A stretch of 64,000 bases of DNA from Nostoc sp. JL33 (GTDB taxonomy: Bacteria > Cyanobacteriota > Cyanobacteriia > Cyanobacteriales > Nostocaceae). The DNA lies in the NCBI RefSeq assembly GCF_017114985.1, contig NZ_JABXKP010000096.1, positions 69,342-133,341 of the forward strand, in the 5' to 3' direction. Made by a program: the position numbers and the translations under genes. A model generated the notes under the pieces. That model had not been told where the DNA came from. It saw only the letters and a list, made by a program, of their open reading frames with translations, and ran no database searches. This document shows positions 27,602 to 37,307 of this stretch, in pieces. The stretch's first letter is position 1; every line of letters begins with the position of its first letter.

Positions 27602-29329
27602 CTAACTTCTGAGCAATTTCATTGACCAAATAATGGCGTGGGCACCGAGCATACGCGAATATATTTGTCCTTGACGGTCATGTATGATAAAATCAGCAAT
27701 TACACTAGTTGCTGTTTTCGCTTTTACTTCACAAGAAACGTAAAAAGGTTTGTTATGTGGTGTAGCTACAAACTGTTCATATTTTTCCACCCTACCAGGT
27801 AAACAAGCTTCTTGATGAAAGTGCTGTGTCCAAATCCATAACGCGTGCATACTCAAGTCAATCGTATAAGGATTGATCCATTGCACTGGAAATTGTCCTT
27901 GTTGTTTGTCGCTAATTTCTTGCCAAAGACATTCTGTAGTGATTTTTTCAGGACTGATGTTTAAGACTTTTGTGACTTCCTGAAAAGCAGGGCCATGAAA
28001 TAATGTATCTCCTCCATTTTGATAAAAAGCTTTTCCTCTAGTGGTGATGATGTTATCTTCTTCAAGATTAATTGATTCATAAGGGGGGGAAATGGGGATT
28101 TTTTGCTGGAGATTGAGTTGAGCGCTAAAATGATAATGAATTTTTCCTTCTGGGTTTTTACTCAAGATTGTTGCTTTAACTTCGATGTTTTCAAAGCTAA
28201 CCTTGGAAATTTCTTCTATTTCTAAAATATGTTCCTTTGCTAAGGATTCATTGAAAGTAATCCCCTTCAAAATTTTAAAATTTTGGTGATGGAACAATTT
28301 GTAACCTGGATAAAGTTGTTCACAGGTATTGATCATCCATGTCATTGCACAAGTTGCTGGTAAAACTGGAGAACCAGCAATAGTATGATCGTCTAAAAAT
28401 GGATTAGCTTCCAATGTCATTTGGCGACGGATACGATAGGTTCGTAGTTCTGAATCTAACTCTTTAGCCTGTGGAACTAGTGGACTACCAATAACAACTT
28501 GTGCGGTTGCGTGATTGGTATTATCCATTTCTTTCACGAGCATTTGTGCCCCAACTGCAACGGGAATTATTTCGATTTTTCGCTCTTGAAACACTTTCTT
28601 TAATTCTGCTGTCACCATTCCACTGTCCCAAGCGCCCCAGTTGATAGCGACTACATGACACGAGGGATAGCTTTGCTTAAATATATGGGCTGATTTGTTC
28701 AGAATTTCATTAGCGATCGCATAATCAGATTGTCCGGGATTTCCGTAAAAGCCTGTTACGGAAGAAAACAAAACTAAATGTTGAAGTTCATTAGGGTTGA
28801 CGCAAGCTAACAGGTTTTCTAAACCTTGAACTTTGGCGGTGTAAACTTTTTCAAAATCTTGCTCTGTTTTCTTTTCAATTAACTTATCAGCTAAGTTTCC
28901 CGCGCCGTGAATGATTCCTGTAATTGGGCCGAGATGTTGCACAGCATTGGCAAGTTTTTCTTGTAAAGCTTCCGTGTCTGTAACATCGACGCTGATATAT
29001 TCTGCTTTCGCTCCGGTTTTTTCAATTGCTGCTAGAGTCTTTTGAATTTCGCGGCTGGAGGTAATTTTGTTATATATCTTTTGCACATTCATGGGTGTCG
29101 GCTTCTCTCCTTGAGAAAGAAGATTTTCCATGATGCATTTTTTCAATGCAGATTCGTCAGAATTTTGAGCAAAAGCTGGTTCGGTTTCTAATAGTTCGGA
29201 GCGACCGAGGAGGATAAATTTACAGGGTTGCTGTTGGGCTAATCTAATAGTACACTCAGCCGTAATCCCTTTTGCACCGCCGCTCACAACAAAGACTGAT
29301 GATGGACTAAGCTGGGCTGTTTGTGTCAT
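27602..29329 (-). CDS. Ketoreductase-dehydratase protein of the glycolipid synthase
   Basis: This 575-residue protein begins with a catalytic ketoreductase half-domain (about 10-280; SGGAKGITAE, Ser189/Ser190, Tyr203 in SDYAIANEIL). A hot-dog dehydratase follows (about 300-570; His315 in DDHTIAGSPVLPA). The frame is open up to 29488, but that extension translates a dispersed repeat. The ATG at 29329 has AGAGGA at the right distance, so I use it. The structural KR half that normally precedes this Rossmann fold is found at the end of HglE, so one KR is divided between two proteins. It may be the gene called hglG (possibly hglD) in Anabaena; I leave the symbol open. Confidence 0.87.
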   Translation of the reverse strand: MTQTAQLSPSSVFVVSGGAKGITAECTIRLAQQQPCKFILLGRSELLETEPAFAQNSDESALKKCIMENLLSQGEKPTPMNVQKIYNKITSSREIQKTLAAIEKTGAKAEYISVDVTDTEALQEKLANAVQHLGPITGIIHGAGNLADKLIEKKTEQDFEKVYTAKVQGLENLLACVNPNELQHLVLFSSVTGFYGNPGQSDYAIANEILNKSAHIFKQSYPSCHVVAINWGAWDSGMVTAELKKVFQERKIEIIPVAVGAQMLVKEMDNTNHATAQVVIGSPLVPQAKELDSELRTYRIRRQMTLEANPFLDDHTIAGSPVLPATCAMTWMINTCEQLYPGYKLFHHQNFKILKGITFNESLAKEHILEIEEISKVSFENIEVKATILSKNPEGKIHYHFSAQLNLQQKIPISPPYESINLEEDNIITTRGKAFYQNGGDTLFHGPAFQEVTKVLNISPEKITTECLWQEISDKQQGQFPVQWINPYTIDLSMHALWIWTQHFHQEACLPGRVEKYEQFVATPHNKPFYVSCEVKAKTATSVIADFIIHDRQGQIYSRMLGAHAIIWSMKLLRS

Positions 29330-29477
29330 AGATCCTCTGATATTAATTCGTAATTCGTAATTCGTAATTAAGGCAAGTTGTTTCCTATCTCTTTCTCTGT
29401 GTCCTCTGCGCCTCTGCGGTTTTTTTAAACGAACCACAGAGACGCAGAGAGCGCTGAGAGAAGAGATGAAGAGATTT
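29330..29477. repeat. Repeat element between the two KR halves
   Basis: This 148-bp gap between the HglE stop and the KR-DH start carries tandem AATTCGTA units (29346-29370). It also has a long imperfect inverted repeat, CCTCTGCGCCTCTGCGG (about 29404) against ACCACAGAGACGCAGAGAG (about 29434). Its position suggests insertion, or at least repeat growth, at the junction. Confidence 0.7.
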
Positions 29478-32400
29478 TTAATCGGCAATTAAAGTGACTC
29501 GCCCTTGTGAGCCGTAGCCAACCTCACTAATATAAAGATTGGGGTCGTGAAGCTCGGCGATGATGTTTTGTACTGACTGTTTGGCGTCAAGTCTGGGGCT
29601 GAGGTCGATCGCACGAGTGAAAACTTTTGGCCATTCCCATCTGAGGGTTTTGGTTAATCCAAATAAACCAGCGCCGATCGCACCGAAGTTGACTTTGTAC
29701 TCTAAGCCGAATGCACCATCGAGATGAGCAACTGTGCAAAAACAACTACGTCCATGACGTGCGGCTTCGTTGAGGGAAGGTTTGAGGTGTTTCGCCATCA
29801 AAAATACGTGCTTGACGATCGCCTTTTCTTGTTCGTTATAGGAAATTGCCCCAGTGTTATTTGCTACAAACATCGGATGTAGATGGATGAAGGCCCCAAT
29901 CGTTCCGCAGTGAGATGCGATCGCTTGCAATTGTTGTTGAAGATGTTCTTCACTCAAGTTTGCTAAGGTGACGCGGGTTACTCCTGTGGGTAAGGGCGCT
30001 TGTTGGGCGATCAGCGATTGGGGAAAGCTTACAACTACTACCTTCCAGCCTTTCTCGATTAGGGATTCAGCTAATTTATAGGTGGTGAGGGAACCATCAT
30101 CGGTGATTAAACCGATGTGTCCCTCTGGTAGTGTGAAATCCAAGTAATCGGGCTGTGGTAAGCTTCTGAGTTTGACCGGATGGCGCTGGATATTATGCTC
30201 TAATTCCGGTGGTTGCTGTTGGACAAACTCAGGCTCAGACTTTTTTTTTTCACCTCCAGCCAACTGCTGTAGGTAATCGACTATTTGACCAATGGTGCGG
30301 AGGTCTCCGAGTTCTTCGATATTTGGCTTAGGTAAGTTGGGGTACATTTCTTGCATCGCCCCTAGTATTTCCACCCGTTTGATGGAGTCAATCCCTAAGT
30401 CGGCTTCCATGTCCATTTCCAGTTCCAGCATCTCGACTGGATAGCCGGTCTTATCACTGGTAATAGCTAGTAGGTTTTCACCTAAGTCTGCAAATTCATC
30501 ACTTGTAGCGGGTTCTGGTTCTGGTGTGAATGCGACAACTAGGCTTGGTTCAGGTGAAGTTACTACCTCAACTACTGGTGCAGCCTCTACTAGAATCTCA
30601 GTTGCTTGTTGTACTTCGTGAACTGCAATTTCTACAGTAATACTTTTGGAAGCGTGGGATTGCAGATACTCTACAACTTGACCAATGGTACGTTTTTCTG
30701 ACAGTTCTTCTAAATTCGGCTTGGGTAGGTTGGGGTACATTTCCTGTAGCGCCCCTAAGATTTCCACCCGTTTGATGGAGTCAATTCCTAAATCCGCCTC
30801 CATGTCCATATCCATTTCCAGCATCTCGACTGGGTAGCCGGTCTTGTCGCTGGTGATTGCTAACAGGTTTTTATCTAAGTCAACAATATCGATGGTTGCG
30901 CCAGATACAGGTGCAGCAGTTGTGGGTGCTGGTTCTGGGGTGAATGCAACAACTTCGTTGACTGGGGGTGAGCTAATTTTGACTACAACCTCGGCTTGGG
31001 GTTCTACTACTGGGACAGGTGGCTCGACTACAGGCTCTACTGTCTCAAAAGTAGGGAGTGGGGAGAAGAGATTAGGGAGCAAAGAAGCGGAATTTTCAGC
31101 CTTATTAGAAGAGGGAGATACAGAAGTTGCAACTACAGGCTCTACAGCAGTTGGGAGAGGTTCTTGGGTAACAGTTGAGCCATTTTTAGCTACTGGCTCA
31201 GTTACAGGTAGAGGCTGGCTTTCTACTATCTTGGTAGTAGTAGGTACTGGTGCATCAGTAACAGTTGTTTCTGTTGTGAATGGGATGAAATTGCTTAGTT
31301 TCTCTGTGAGTTGAGTTCCTCCTTCACCAGAGATGATTTGAGAATACTCTTGCTGTATGAGTTGGAAAAAGTTTTTGGTATATTCCAACTGTTCTTGAAG
31401 ATATTGTTCATGGATGCGTAGGGTTTCACCTTGTTGGGAGTGAAACTGCATCATGCTACGCTCTAAGCTTTCCATGACAACTAGCTTCATTTTGGCAGTT
31501 TCGGCTGTTGATTTACTTTCACTCAACAAGGAATTCTGCTGCTGCATCAGTTGGAAAAATGCTTTGGCGTATTCCATTTGATGGTTGAGATAAGTACCGT
31601 GAACTTGCAAATTCTCGGCTTGATTTTCCTGGAACTGTGTCAGGAGATATTCTAAACTTTCTAAAAGCTGTTGATAATTTGTAAGTTTTTCTGGCGTTGG
31701 TTGCATCTTAGATTCCTGGGCTGGTTGTGAAAAGGTCACAGGATTCATTTGTTGCTCTGTTTGGGTGATGATATTAGAAGTCACACCGTTCATTGTTGGA
31801 GTGGATTTCTTATGTCCGTTAGTCTCGATCGCTGCGAGAGTTGGAGTCACACCTGGGCTGCTAAATAAAGGAGTCGCATCAGCATATTCGGGGGTAGGTA
31901 ATGTGACTTTATGCCCATCCTGCAAAGCTAGAGCGAAGGCATTTTTCGTTTTTTCGGATCTGTAGTTGATGCCGTTTAAACGGACATTTAATGTCTTCTT
32001 CGTCTCAATTGGCGGTATAGTTTGGGGAAGTTGGTAAGGATCGAGGTTATTCAAAGCCAAGCCAATTACCCGCAACTGCACAGCTGCTTCTCGCAAAGAG
32101 CGATCGCTATTCTTTTGAGTGCTGGGGTTCAAAGATACGGTAATATGTGGGCGATCGCCAAGGATATCTTTTACCAAGTTGGTGAGAATTCTTCTTGGCC
32201 CAAATTCCACGAAGCAAGTACCACCGGCTGCATAGATATTTTCAATTTCCTGTTTAAACAGCACTGAATTGGAAAGGTGCGTTTCCAGGATTTTTTGAAT
32301 ACCTTGGGCTTCTTTGGGATACTGCTTGCTGGTGACGTTGCTGTAAACAGGAATTTTGGGACTTTGGAACTTGACTGACTTGGTGGCGATCGCAAAGGAT

Positions 32401-34952
32401 TTTTGAGCAAAGGCGATTAGCGGTGTATGGAAAGCTGCTGATACAGGTAACAATACAGCTGTGTATCCTTTCTCGTGTAAAGCCTCTCTAACTCTCACTA
32501 TTTCTGCGGTGGGGCCAGCCAAGACAAATTGAGTCGGAGAATTTTGATTAGCGATCGCAACTTGCGGAAAATGTCTCAGCACTGCTTCGACTTTGCTGAT
32601 CTCTTCTTTGACAGCCAACATACTACCCGCATCATGATCCGGGTCTTCGGGTGCAGCCATTGCTTGACCCCTAGCTTTCACCAGGAACAAGTAATCTTCA
32701 GTACTCAAAACCCCCGCAGCCCACAAAGCTGTGAGTTCCCCGAAACTATGACCCGCAACAAAATCTGATTTGAACCCAGCTTGTTGCAGTATGCTGTACA
32801 TCCCTGCACTCAACACTCCAATGGCTGGTTGAGCGTATTCTGTGCGTTGTAAGGCAGCAATTTGGGCATTCTTTTCTGCTTCCTCAAACACAGGATGAGG
32901 AAAAACTATCTCTGAAAGCGGCTGTAAATTATCTTTGATTAACAAGCTATCCATATAGCCATGAAGACGCCGCATCAAAGGAAAATTCATCACCAATTCC
33001 CGGCCCATCTCCAAGTATTGCGAACCTTGACCAGAAAATAGAGCGACAACTTTTCCGCCCAACTCCATACCAGAGGCGCGGTAATAAATCCCTTGGGGAT
33101 GCTCCCAAGATGCTGCTGACCCTTTGTGTTTCAGCCACTCAATGCTAGTTTGCAGCAACTTGCAAGCTTCTTCGAGATTCTCAGCTACAAACCCAAATCT
33201 GGCAGCAGACAGGGGAATCTGTGGCGATTTGCATTCCTTGACTAATTGTGCATAATGTGTTTTTGCTTCAGGCGATACTCCTCCGGAGTCACTTCGTGAA
33301 CGCAACTTAGCTAAAATCTCTTCAGATTTGCTCAACAATTGGTCTACTGTGGGAGCAAATAACAGCACTTCACTAGCATCACTATGTAAGCGGTAAGCGT
33401 GGTTTTGGTCGGCTTCATATTCTTCCAAAACGACGTGATAGTTGGTGCCGCCAAAGCCAAAAGAACTCACACCTGCGCGTCTGGGCGCTTCCCCTTCTGG
33501 ACGAATCCAAGGTCTGGTTTCAGTATTTAGATAGAAGGATGAATTTTTAATGTTGAGTTTGGGGTTCGGCTCAGTGATGTTAATTGTGGGCGGTAATACT
33601 TTGTGATGTAAAGCCAAAGCAGTTTTAATCAAACTCGCCGCACCCGCAGCCGCTTTTGTGTGTCCAATTTGTGATTTCACACTACCCAAAGCGATGTGCT
33701 GCTTTTTGTGATCATGAACATCAAAGAAGTCTTTTAATGATCCGAATTCTGTCGGATCTCCAGCCATTGTGCCGGTGCCATGTGCTTCCATCAAACCAAC
33801 AGTAGCGGGAGAGAAGCCGGCATCTTCATAAGCACGTTCTAAGGCTTTAATTTGGCCTTCTTTGCGGGGGGCATAAATGCTCTTATAACGCCCATCGCTG
33901 GAGGTACCAATGCCTTTGATTACGGCATAGATTTTATCGTTATCACGTTCAGCATCTTCCAACCGTTTGAGGACAATCATGCCGATACCTTCACCCAGCA
34001 TCATCCCATCGGATTTAGCATCGAAAGGTTTGACACTCTCGCTAGGAGAAACCGCCGGTGTTTTGCTGAAGGATATGAAAGCCATGATCGTGTTGTCGGT
34101 ATCAACGCCGCCAGTTAGCATCATGTCAGAACGATGCTCAACTAGTTCGCTAATTGCCATTTTTAAAGCACCGAAGGAACTAGCGCAAGCGGCATCAACT
34201 ACGCAGTTCATGCCGCCAAAATTTAGGCGGTTGGCAATTCTACCCGCGACTACGTTAGCTAACATTCCAGGGAAAGCGTTCTCATCCCACTTCACATAAG
34301 CGCTTTTGATTTTATCAACGATTTTTTGCGTATCCTCATCGGATAAACCACTGCTTTTAAGTGCTTTTTCCCAAATCGGATATTCCAACCTGGCTGAAAG
34401 TGGCATTCCTAATTGCTTGGCCATAGCCACGCCTAAGATTACCCCAACCATCTCGCGGTTAAACTCACGTTTTTCGCCATAACCTGCATCTTCCATCGCC
34501 TCTTTCGCAACCACTAAACTTAATAGTTGCGATACATCTGTGACTTCCAAAATACTGGGTGGTATGCCGAATTCCATCGGGTTAAAATCTACCTCTGGAA
34601 GAAACCCACCTCTTTTACAGTAGGTTTTATCTTCAGTAGTTCTGGGATTCGGATCGTAATAATCTTCGACGCTCCAGTGGGTGGAAGGAACATCAGTAAT
34701 ACAGTCAATCTTATTTACGATATTTTGCCAGTACTCCCGCAAATTTCGGGCTTTTGGCAATAGAGAAGCCATACCCACAATGGCTATAGGATTGTGTTGT
34801 AATTGTCTGTTAATTTTGTTGGTTGACACTGATTTATCTGATCTATCTGACTTCATTTTTTTTTCCTCTATAGACCTCATTACAGCCTTTTCACATTTAT
34901 TGACAAGGCTTTCTAACTCCGCTAAGGCAGTATCAATTGAATAAGCAGACAT
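29478..34952 (-). CDS. hglE: HglE, multidomain heterocyst glycolipid polyketide synthase
   Basis: This 1824-residue protein has a ketosynthase (about 53-510; Cys256 in DAACASS, His391, His431) and a malonyl-type acyltransferase (about 635-940; Ser736 in GHSFGE). A Gln/Glu-rich, probably coiled linker (about 1110-1240) and a Pro/Val-rich linker follow. Two nearly identical ACPs carry phosphopantetheine Ser1392 and Ser1523, both in LGIDSIKR, the motif shared with PUFA synthases. The last 180 residues (from about 1645) look like the structural half of a ketoreductase (GHIGLITDDGSLTTYKLAES). It builds the long chain of the envelope glycolipid together with the next genes. Its 5' side is a long, gene-poor region, as expected for a developmentally regulated promoter. 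Confidence 0.92.
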   Translation of the reverse strand: MSAYSIDTALAELESLVNKCEKAVMRSIEEKKMKSDRSDKSVSTNKINRQLQHNPIAIVGMASLLPKARNLREYWQNIVNKIDCITDVPSTHWSVEDYYDPNPRTTEDKTYCKRGGFLPEVDFNPMEFGIPPSILEVTDVSQLLSLVVAKEAMEDAGYGEKREFNREMVGVILGVAMAKQLGMPLSARLEYPIWEKALKSSGLSDEDTQKIVDKIKSAYVKWDENAFPGMLANVVAGRIANRLNFGGMNCVVDAACASSFGALKMAISELVEHRSDMMLTGGVDTDNTIMAFISFSKTPAVSPSESVKPFDAKSDGMMLGEGIGMIVLKRLEDAERDNDKIYAVIKGIGTSSDGRYKSIYAPRKEGQIKALERAYEDAGFSPATVGLMEAHGTGTMAGDPTEFGSLKDFFDVHDHKKQHIALGSVKSQIGHTKAAAGAASLIKTALALHHKVLPPTINITEPNPKLNIKNSSFYLNTETRPWIRPEGEAPRRAGVSSFGFGGTNYHVVLEEYEADQNHAYRLHSDASEVLLFAPTVDQLLSKSEEILAKLRSRSDSGGVSPEAKTHYAQLVKECKSPQIPLSAARFGFVAENLEEACKLLQTSIEWLKHKGSAASWEHPQGIYYRASGMELGGKVVALFSGQGSQYLEMGRELVMNFPLMRRLHGYMDSLLIKDNLQPLSEIVFPHPVFEEAEKNAQIAALQRTEYAQPAIGVLSAGMYSILQQAGFKSDFVAGHSFGELTALWAAGVLSTEDYLFLVKARGQAMAAPEDPDHDAGSMLAVKEEISKVEAVLRHFPQVAIANQNSPTQFVLAGPTAEIVRVREALHEKGYTAVLLPVSAAFHTPLIAFAQKSFAIATKSVKFQSPKIPVYSNVTSKQYPKEAQGIQKILETHLSNSVLFKQEIENIYAAGGTCFVEFGPRRILTNLVKDILGDRPHITVSLNPSTQKNSDRSLREAAVQLRVIGLALNNLDPYQLPQTIPPIETKKTLNVRLNGINYRSEKTKNAFALALQDGHKVTLPTPEYADATPLFSSPGVTPTLAAIETNGHKKSTPTMNGVTSNIITQTEQQMNPVTFSQPAQESKMQPTPEKLTNYQQLLESLEYLLTQFQENQAENLQVHGTYLNHQMEYAKAFFQLMQQQNSLLSESKSTAETAKMKLVVMESLERSMMQFHSQQGETLRIHEQYLQEQLEYTKNFFQLIQQEYSQIISGEGGTQLTEKLSNFIPFTTETTVTDAPVPTTTKIVESQPLPVTEPVAKNGSTVTQEPLPTAVEPVVATSVSPSSNKAENSASLLPNLFSPLPTFETVEPVVEPPVPVVEPQAEVVVKISSPPVNEVVAFTPEPAPTTAAPVSGATIDIVDLDKNLLAITSDKTGYPVEMLEMDMDMEADLGIDSIKRVEILGALQEMYPNLPKPNLEELSEKRTIGQVVEYLQSHASKSITVEIAVHEVQQATEILVEAAPVVEVVTSPEPSLVVAFTPEPEPATSDEFADLGENLLAITSDKTGYPVEMLELEMDMEADLGIDSIKRVEILGAMQEMYPNLPKPNIEELGDLRTIGQIVDYLQQLAGGEKKKSEPEFVQQQPPELEHNIQRHPVKLRSLPQPDYLDFTLPEGHIGLITDDGSLTTYKLAESLIEKGWKVVVVSFPQSLIAQQAPLPTGVTRVTLANLSEEHLQQQLQAIASHCGTIGAFIHLHPMFVANNTGAISYNEQEKAIVKHVFLMAKHLKPSLNEAARHGRSCFCTVAHLDGAFGLEYKVNFGAIGAGLFGLTKTLRWEWPKVFTRAIDLSPRLDAKQSVQNIIAELHDPNLYISEVGYGSQGRVTLIAD

Positions 34953-35289
34953 AGGGCATAGTTAGTACTGTGGATTGTGTAGCTACAGTAATTTCTGTTG
35001 CCTACTAAATAATCAAAATCTCTTGTCTTGTAAGCAGCTAGCTATCCTATCTGTGCTAAATGCTTTTCTCAAAATCGACACCACACGACACATACTGCCC
35101 TGAGAAAGCCTTAGGTTTATAGGCGATTTTGGCACACAGCGTAGGCGTAGCCCGTCGTAGACATCGCGAAAAAATGTTCTACAACGCTAGACTCTTAATA
35201 TTGTGGCAATAGGTCAACCAATTTTGGATTTTAGATTTGCAATTTTAGATTTGCTTCCTTCTCGTAGAGAGCGTCCTTACGAGCGTCTT
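34953..35289. other. Upstream region of hglE
   Basis: This 337-bp stretch probably holds the hglE promoter and leader. It contains a dispersed GCGTAGGCGTAGCCCGTCGT repeat (about 35139), also present near 46470, and a TTTTAGATTTG-type repeat (about 35224-35250). I did not find a convincing NtcA site (GTA-N8-TAC). Confidence 0.5.
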
Positions 35290-35613
35290 TTAGATTTGTT
35301 CCACCCACAATGAGCGGAGCATGAACCAAAAAAATCCAAAATCCAAAATCCAAAATCTCAAATTGGTACGGTCGATGACGTTGTTAAAACTGGTAAAATA
35401 GTCTTGGAGTGTAATAACTGCTTGACCAGTGAATTCAATGCATTTGTAATAGTAGAGATTTGGAGCAATGGTATCCCAGTGGAGCGATGGAAACTGAGGA
35501 TTAGCTAAGGGAAGAGAAACGCTTTTTTCATCCGAAACCGTTTGATTATCTAGGCTAACCACAGCAACGTAGCTGATATTAATGACAACGTTCTGTATTT
35601 TGATCAATGTCAT
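35290..35613 (-). CDS. Small conserved hypothetical protein upstream of hglE
   Basis: These 107 codons run from the ATG at 35613; the frame extends to a TTG at 35625. Residues 1-80 look like a real small protein (MTLIKIQNVVINISYVAVVS, then YFTSFNNVIDRTN). The last 22 or so residues are encoded by a dispersed AATCCAAAATC repeat, so the natural C-terminus was probably lost or replaced by the repeat. I do not recognise a family. It lies between the divergent hgl and hgd halves of the island. Confidence 0.5.
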   Translation of the reverse strand: MTLIKIQNVVINISYVAVVSLDNQTVSDEKSVSLPLANPQFPSLHWDTIAPNLYYYKCIEFTGQAVITLQDYFTSFNNVIDRTNLRFWILDFGFFWFMLRSLWVEQI

Positions 35614-37307
35614 AGCCAGTTTCAACGTCCAGGATAATATATTTTATGGGATTTGACCCAGGAAAGTTGACAAGTTCGTTACAGAAAAGACACCACCTTT
35701 AATCCGAGCTTATCCTAGTTACAAAAGTAATGAAACGATCACAAAGCAGTTATATTTAGCTATTTTTAATTTCAAAATATTAATTAAATAACTACTTTCT
35801 CTAACCACTTTAAAGCATTGAATTAATAAAAAGAATAGCATACTTTACAGAATCTAAATCATTCCTTTAAAGTTATTTTATAAATACCCTATACTCTTAC
35901 TGATGTGAATTTTGAATAAAATCCAGCATAAAAGTATAATTTATGACTATATAAATGTGTGAGAGATTTACCTCGTTCCCAGTCTCCGACTGGGAATGCC
36001 TAATGTACGGTGCCGCCTCAAGACTTGCGGACGCTTGATCCAATTATTTTTTTTGACTGGGCAATCACCCAGCAATTGAGTGTTTTCTTCCTTCTTCCTT
36101 CTGCCTCCAGCATAGCTGCCCCCTGCTTTTCTTTGGAAATTAACTAGGACTTACGCAAAAACTCTCTCAAACTCTGATTTCTCTGTGTCGCGCCAGTTGC
36201 TACAACGGGGGGAACCCCCCTTCGGGTTCACCAGTCGCCTACGGCGGGAAACCCGCCTACAGCGCTGGATTCACCGCAACGCACTGGCTTCTCTGCGCCT
36301 CTGTGGTAGCCTGCGGCAAGCCCTTCGGGTTCAGCAGTCGCTCATGGGGGAAACCCCCAAGACCGCGCTGCTTCACCGCTCCGCGTCTACGTTAATCCGT
36401 AAGTTGTGCGTAAGTCCTATTAACAATACAAATCTGTTGTCTAGTAAGTAACAATTCAATGAATATATAGATAAATTAAATAACCATAAGTATTTTTCCT
36501 CAGATAAATATCATAATTTAGTCAAAGCTTTTGATTATTTTTCAATATAAGTCAAGTTAAGAAGGAAAGCGGTTATTTATAAAGCAAATGTTAATTTTTA
36601 GTATGTTACTTGATAAACATAATAGTTAAATATAGCGGTTCCCAGGTGGATGAAGTATATATCAAAACCTCAGCCCCAACACCTCTTGGAACTCACACAG
36701 ATGGGAGATAAAGCATAGTTTTACCGGGGTGAGGCTAAAAGAATGTCTTATACTACACAACCTTGCTAAGAATAACCTGTTAGTAATATCAAATCTGCTT
36801 AATAACTAACTATTTGTTGGTATTCAATTGGCAGATGTGCGATTAGTAATAAATAAATTTTTCAGTCTCTAATATTACTGTAATGAAATATTTTAGTGAG
36901 AGAATCACGACTTATGCAAAGTGAATAAATTGACAAAATCCCAATTTTACGTCATACTTAATGACAAGTTTATCCAAGCTTTGAGTTGATTTTTATTAGC
37001 GCTTCCTTGTGATTGAGAGTTAAGTTTTTGGGTTAGCGCTATTGTATTTTACGCTACGGGATTAGATATCAAATTAGGATATAACTTAGGAAGCTTTGAA
37101 GTAACACACCATTAATTTTCACGCCACAATAGTGAGTTTGGGCGGCAAAAGCGTACAACAATTCATATAAAACCAATTTAGACGCATCACTTGATTAAGG
37201 TAGAAACCCTAGAGGAAAAGCCCTCTTGGTAATTTGCGGATGAGTCTATTCTAATCGACTAAATATAACCAGGCTATCCCCTAAAAAAACAGAATTGGAA
37301 TGAAAAT
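35614..37307. other. 1.7-kb gene-free region between the two halves of the island
   Basis: No convincing coding frame was found. From left to right it holds an A+T-rich stretch (35700-35960), a palindromic repeat CCCAGTCTCCGACTGGG (about 35978), a 275-bp MITE-like element (36145-36419, separate entry), another repeat of the ATAGCGGTTCC family (about 36632-36750) and an A+T-rich segment before hgdB. Promoters for hgdB are expected at the right end. Confidence 0.6.
36145..36419. mobile_element. 275-bp MITE-like element with 13-bp TIRs and 5-bp duplication
   Basis: The ends TAGGACTTACGCA (36145-36157) and its exact reverse complement (36407-36419) bound the element. The flanks repeat TTAAC at 36140-36144 and 36420-36424, as expected for a target-site duplication. 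The interior is packed with short palindromes (GGGGGGAACCCCCC-like, CGGCGGGAAACCCGCC) and has no gene of its own. Mobilisation would need a transposase from elsewhere. Confidence 0.75.

Noticed and set aside
29330..29488. 53-residue N-terminal extension of the KR-DH protein overlapping hglE
   Set aside because: It translates dispersed repeat DNA, and the ATG at 29329 has a proper AGAGGA ribosome-binding site.
30844..31314. 156-codon open frame opposite hglE, Gly/Ser/Thr/Val-rich
   Set aside because: It is the mirror of the Pro/Val/Glu-rich linker of HglE; there is no independent start signal or domain.
34953..35289. NtcA-type site (GTA-N8-TAC) upstream of hglE
   Set aside because: GTA and TAC words occur near 34990-35005, but the spacing is not eight bases.
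36185..36451. 88-codon plus-strand open frame
   Set aside because: It lies within the palindrome-rich MITE-like element (36145-36419) and its translation is low-complexity repeat sequence.
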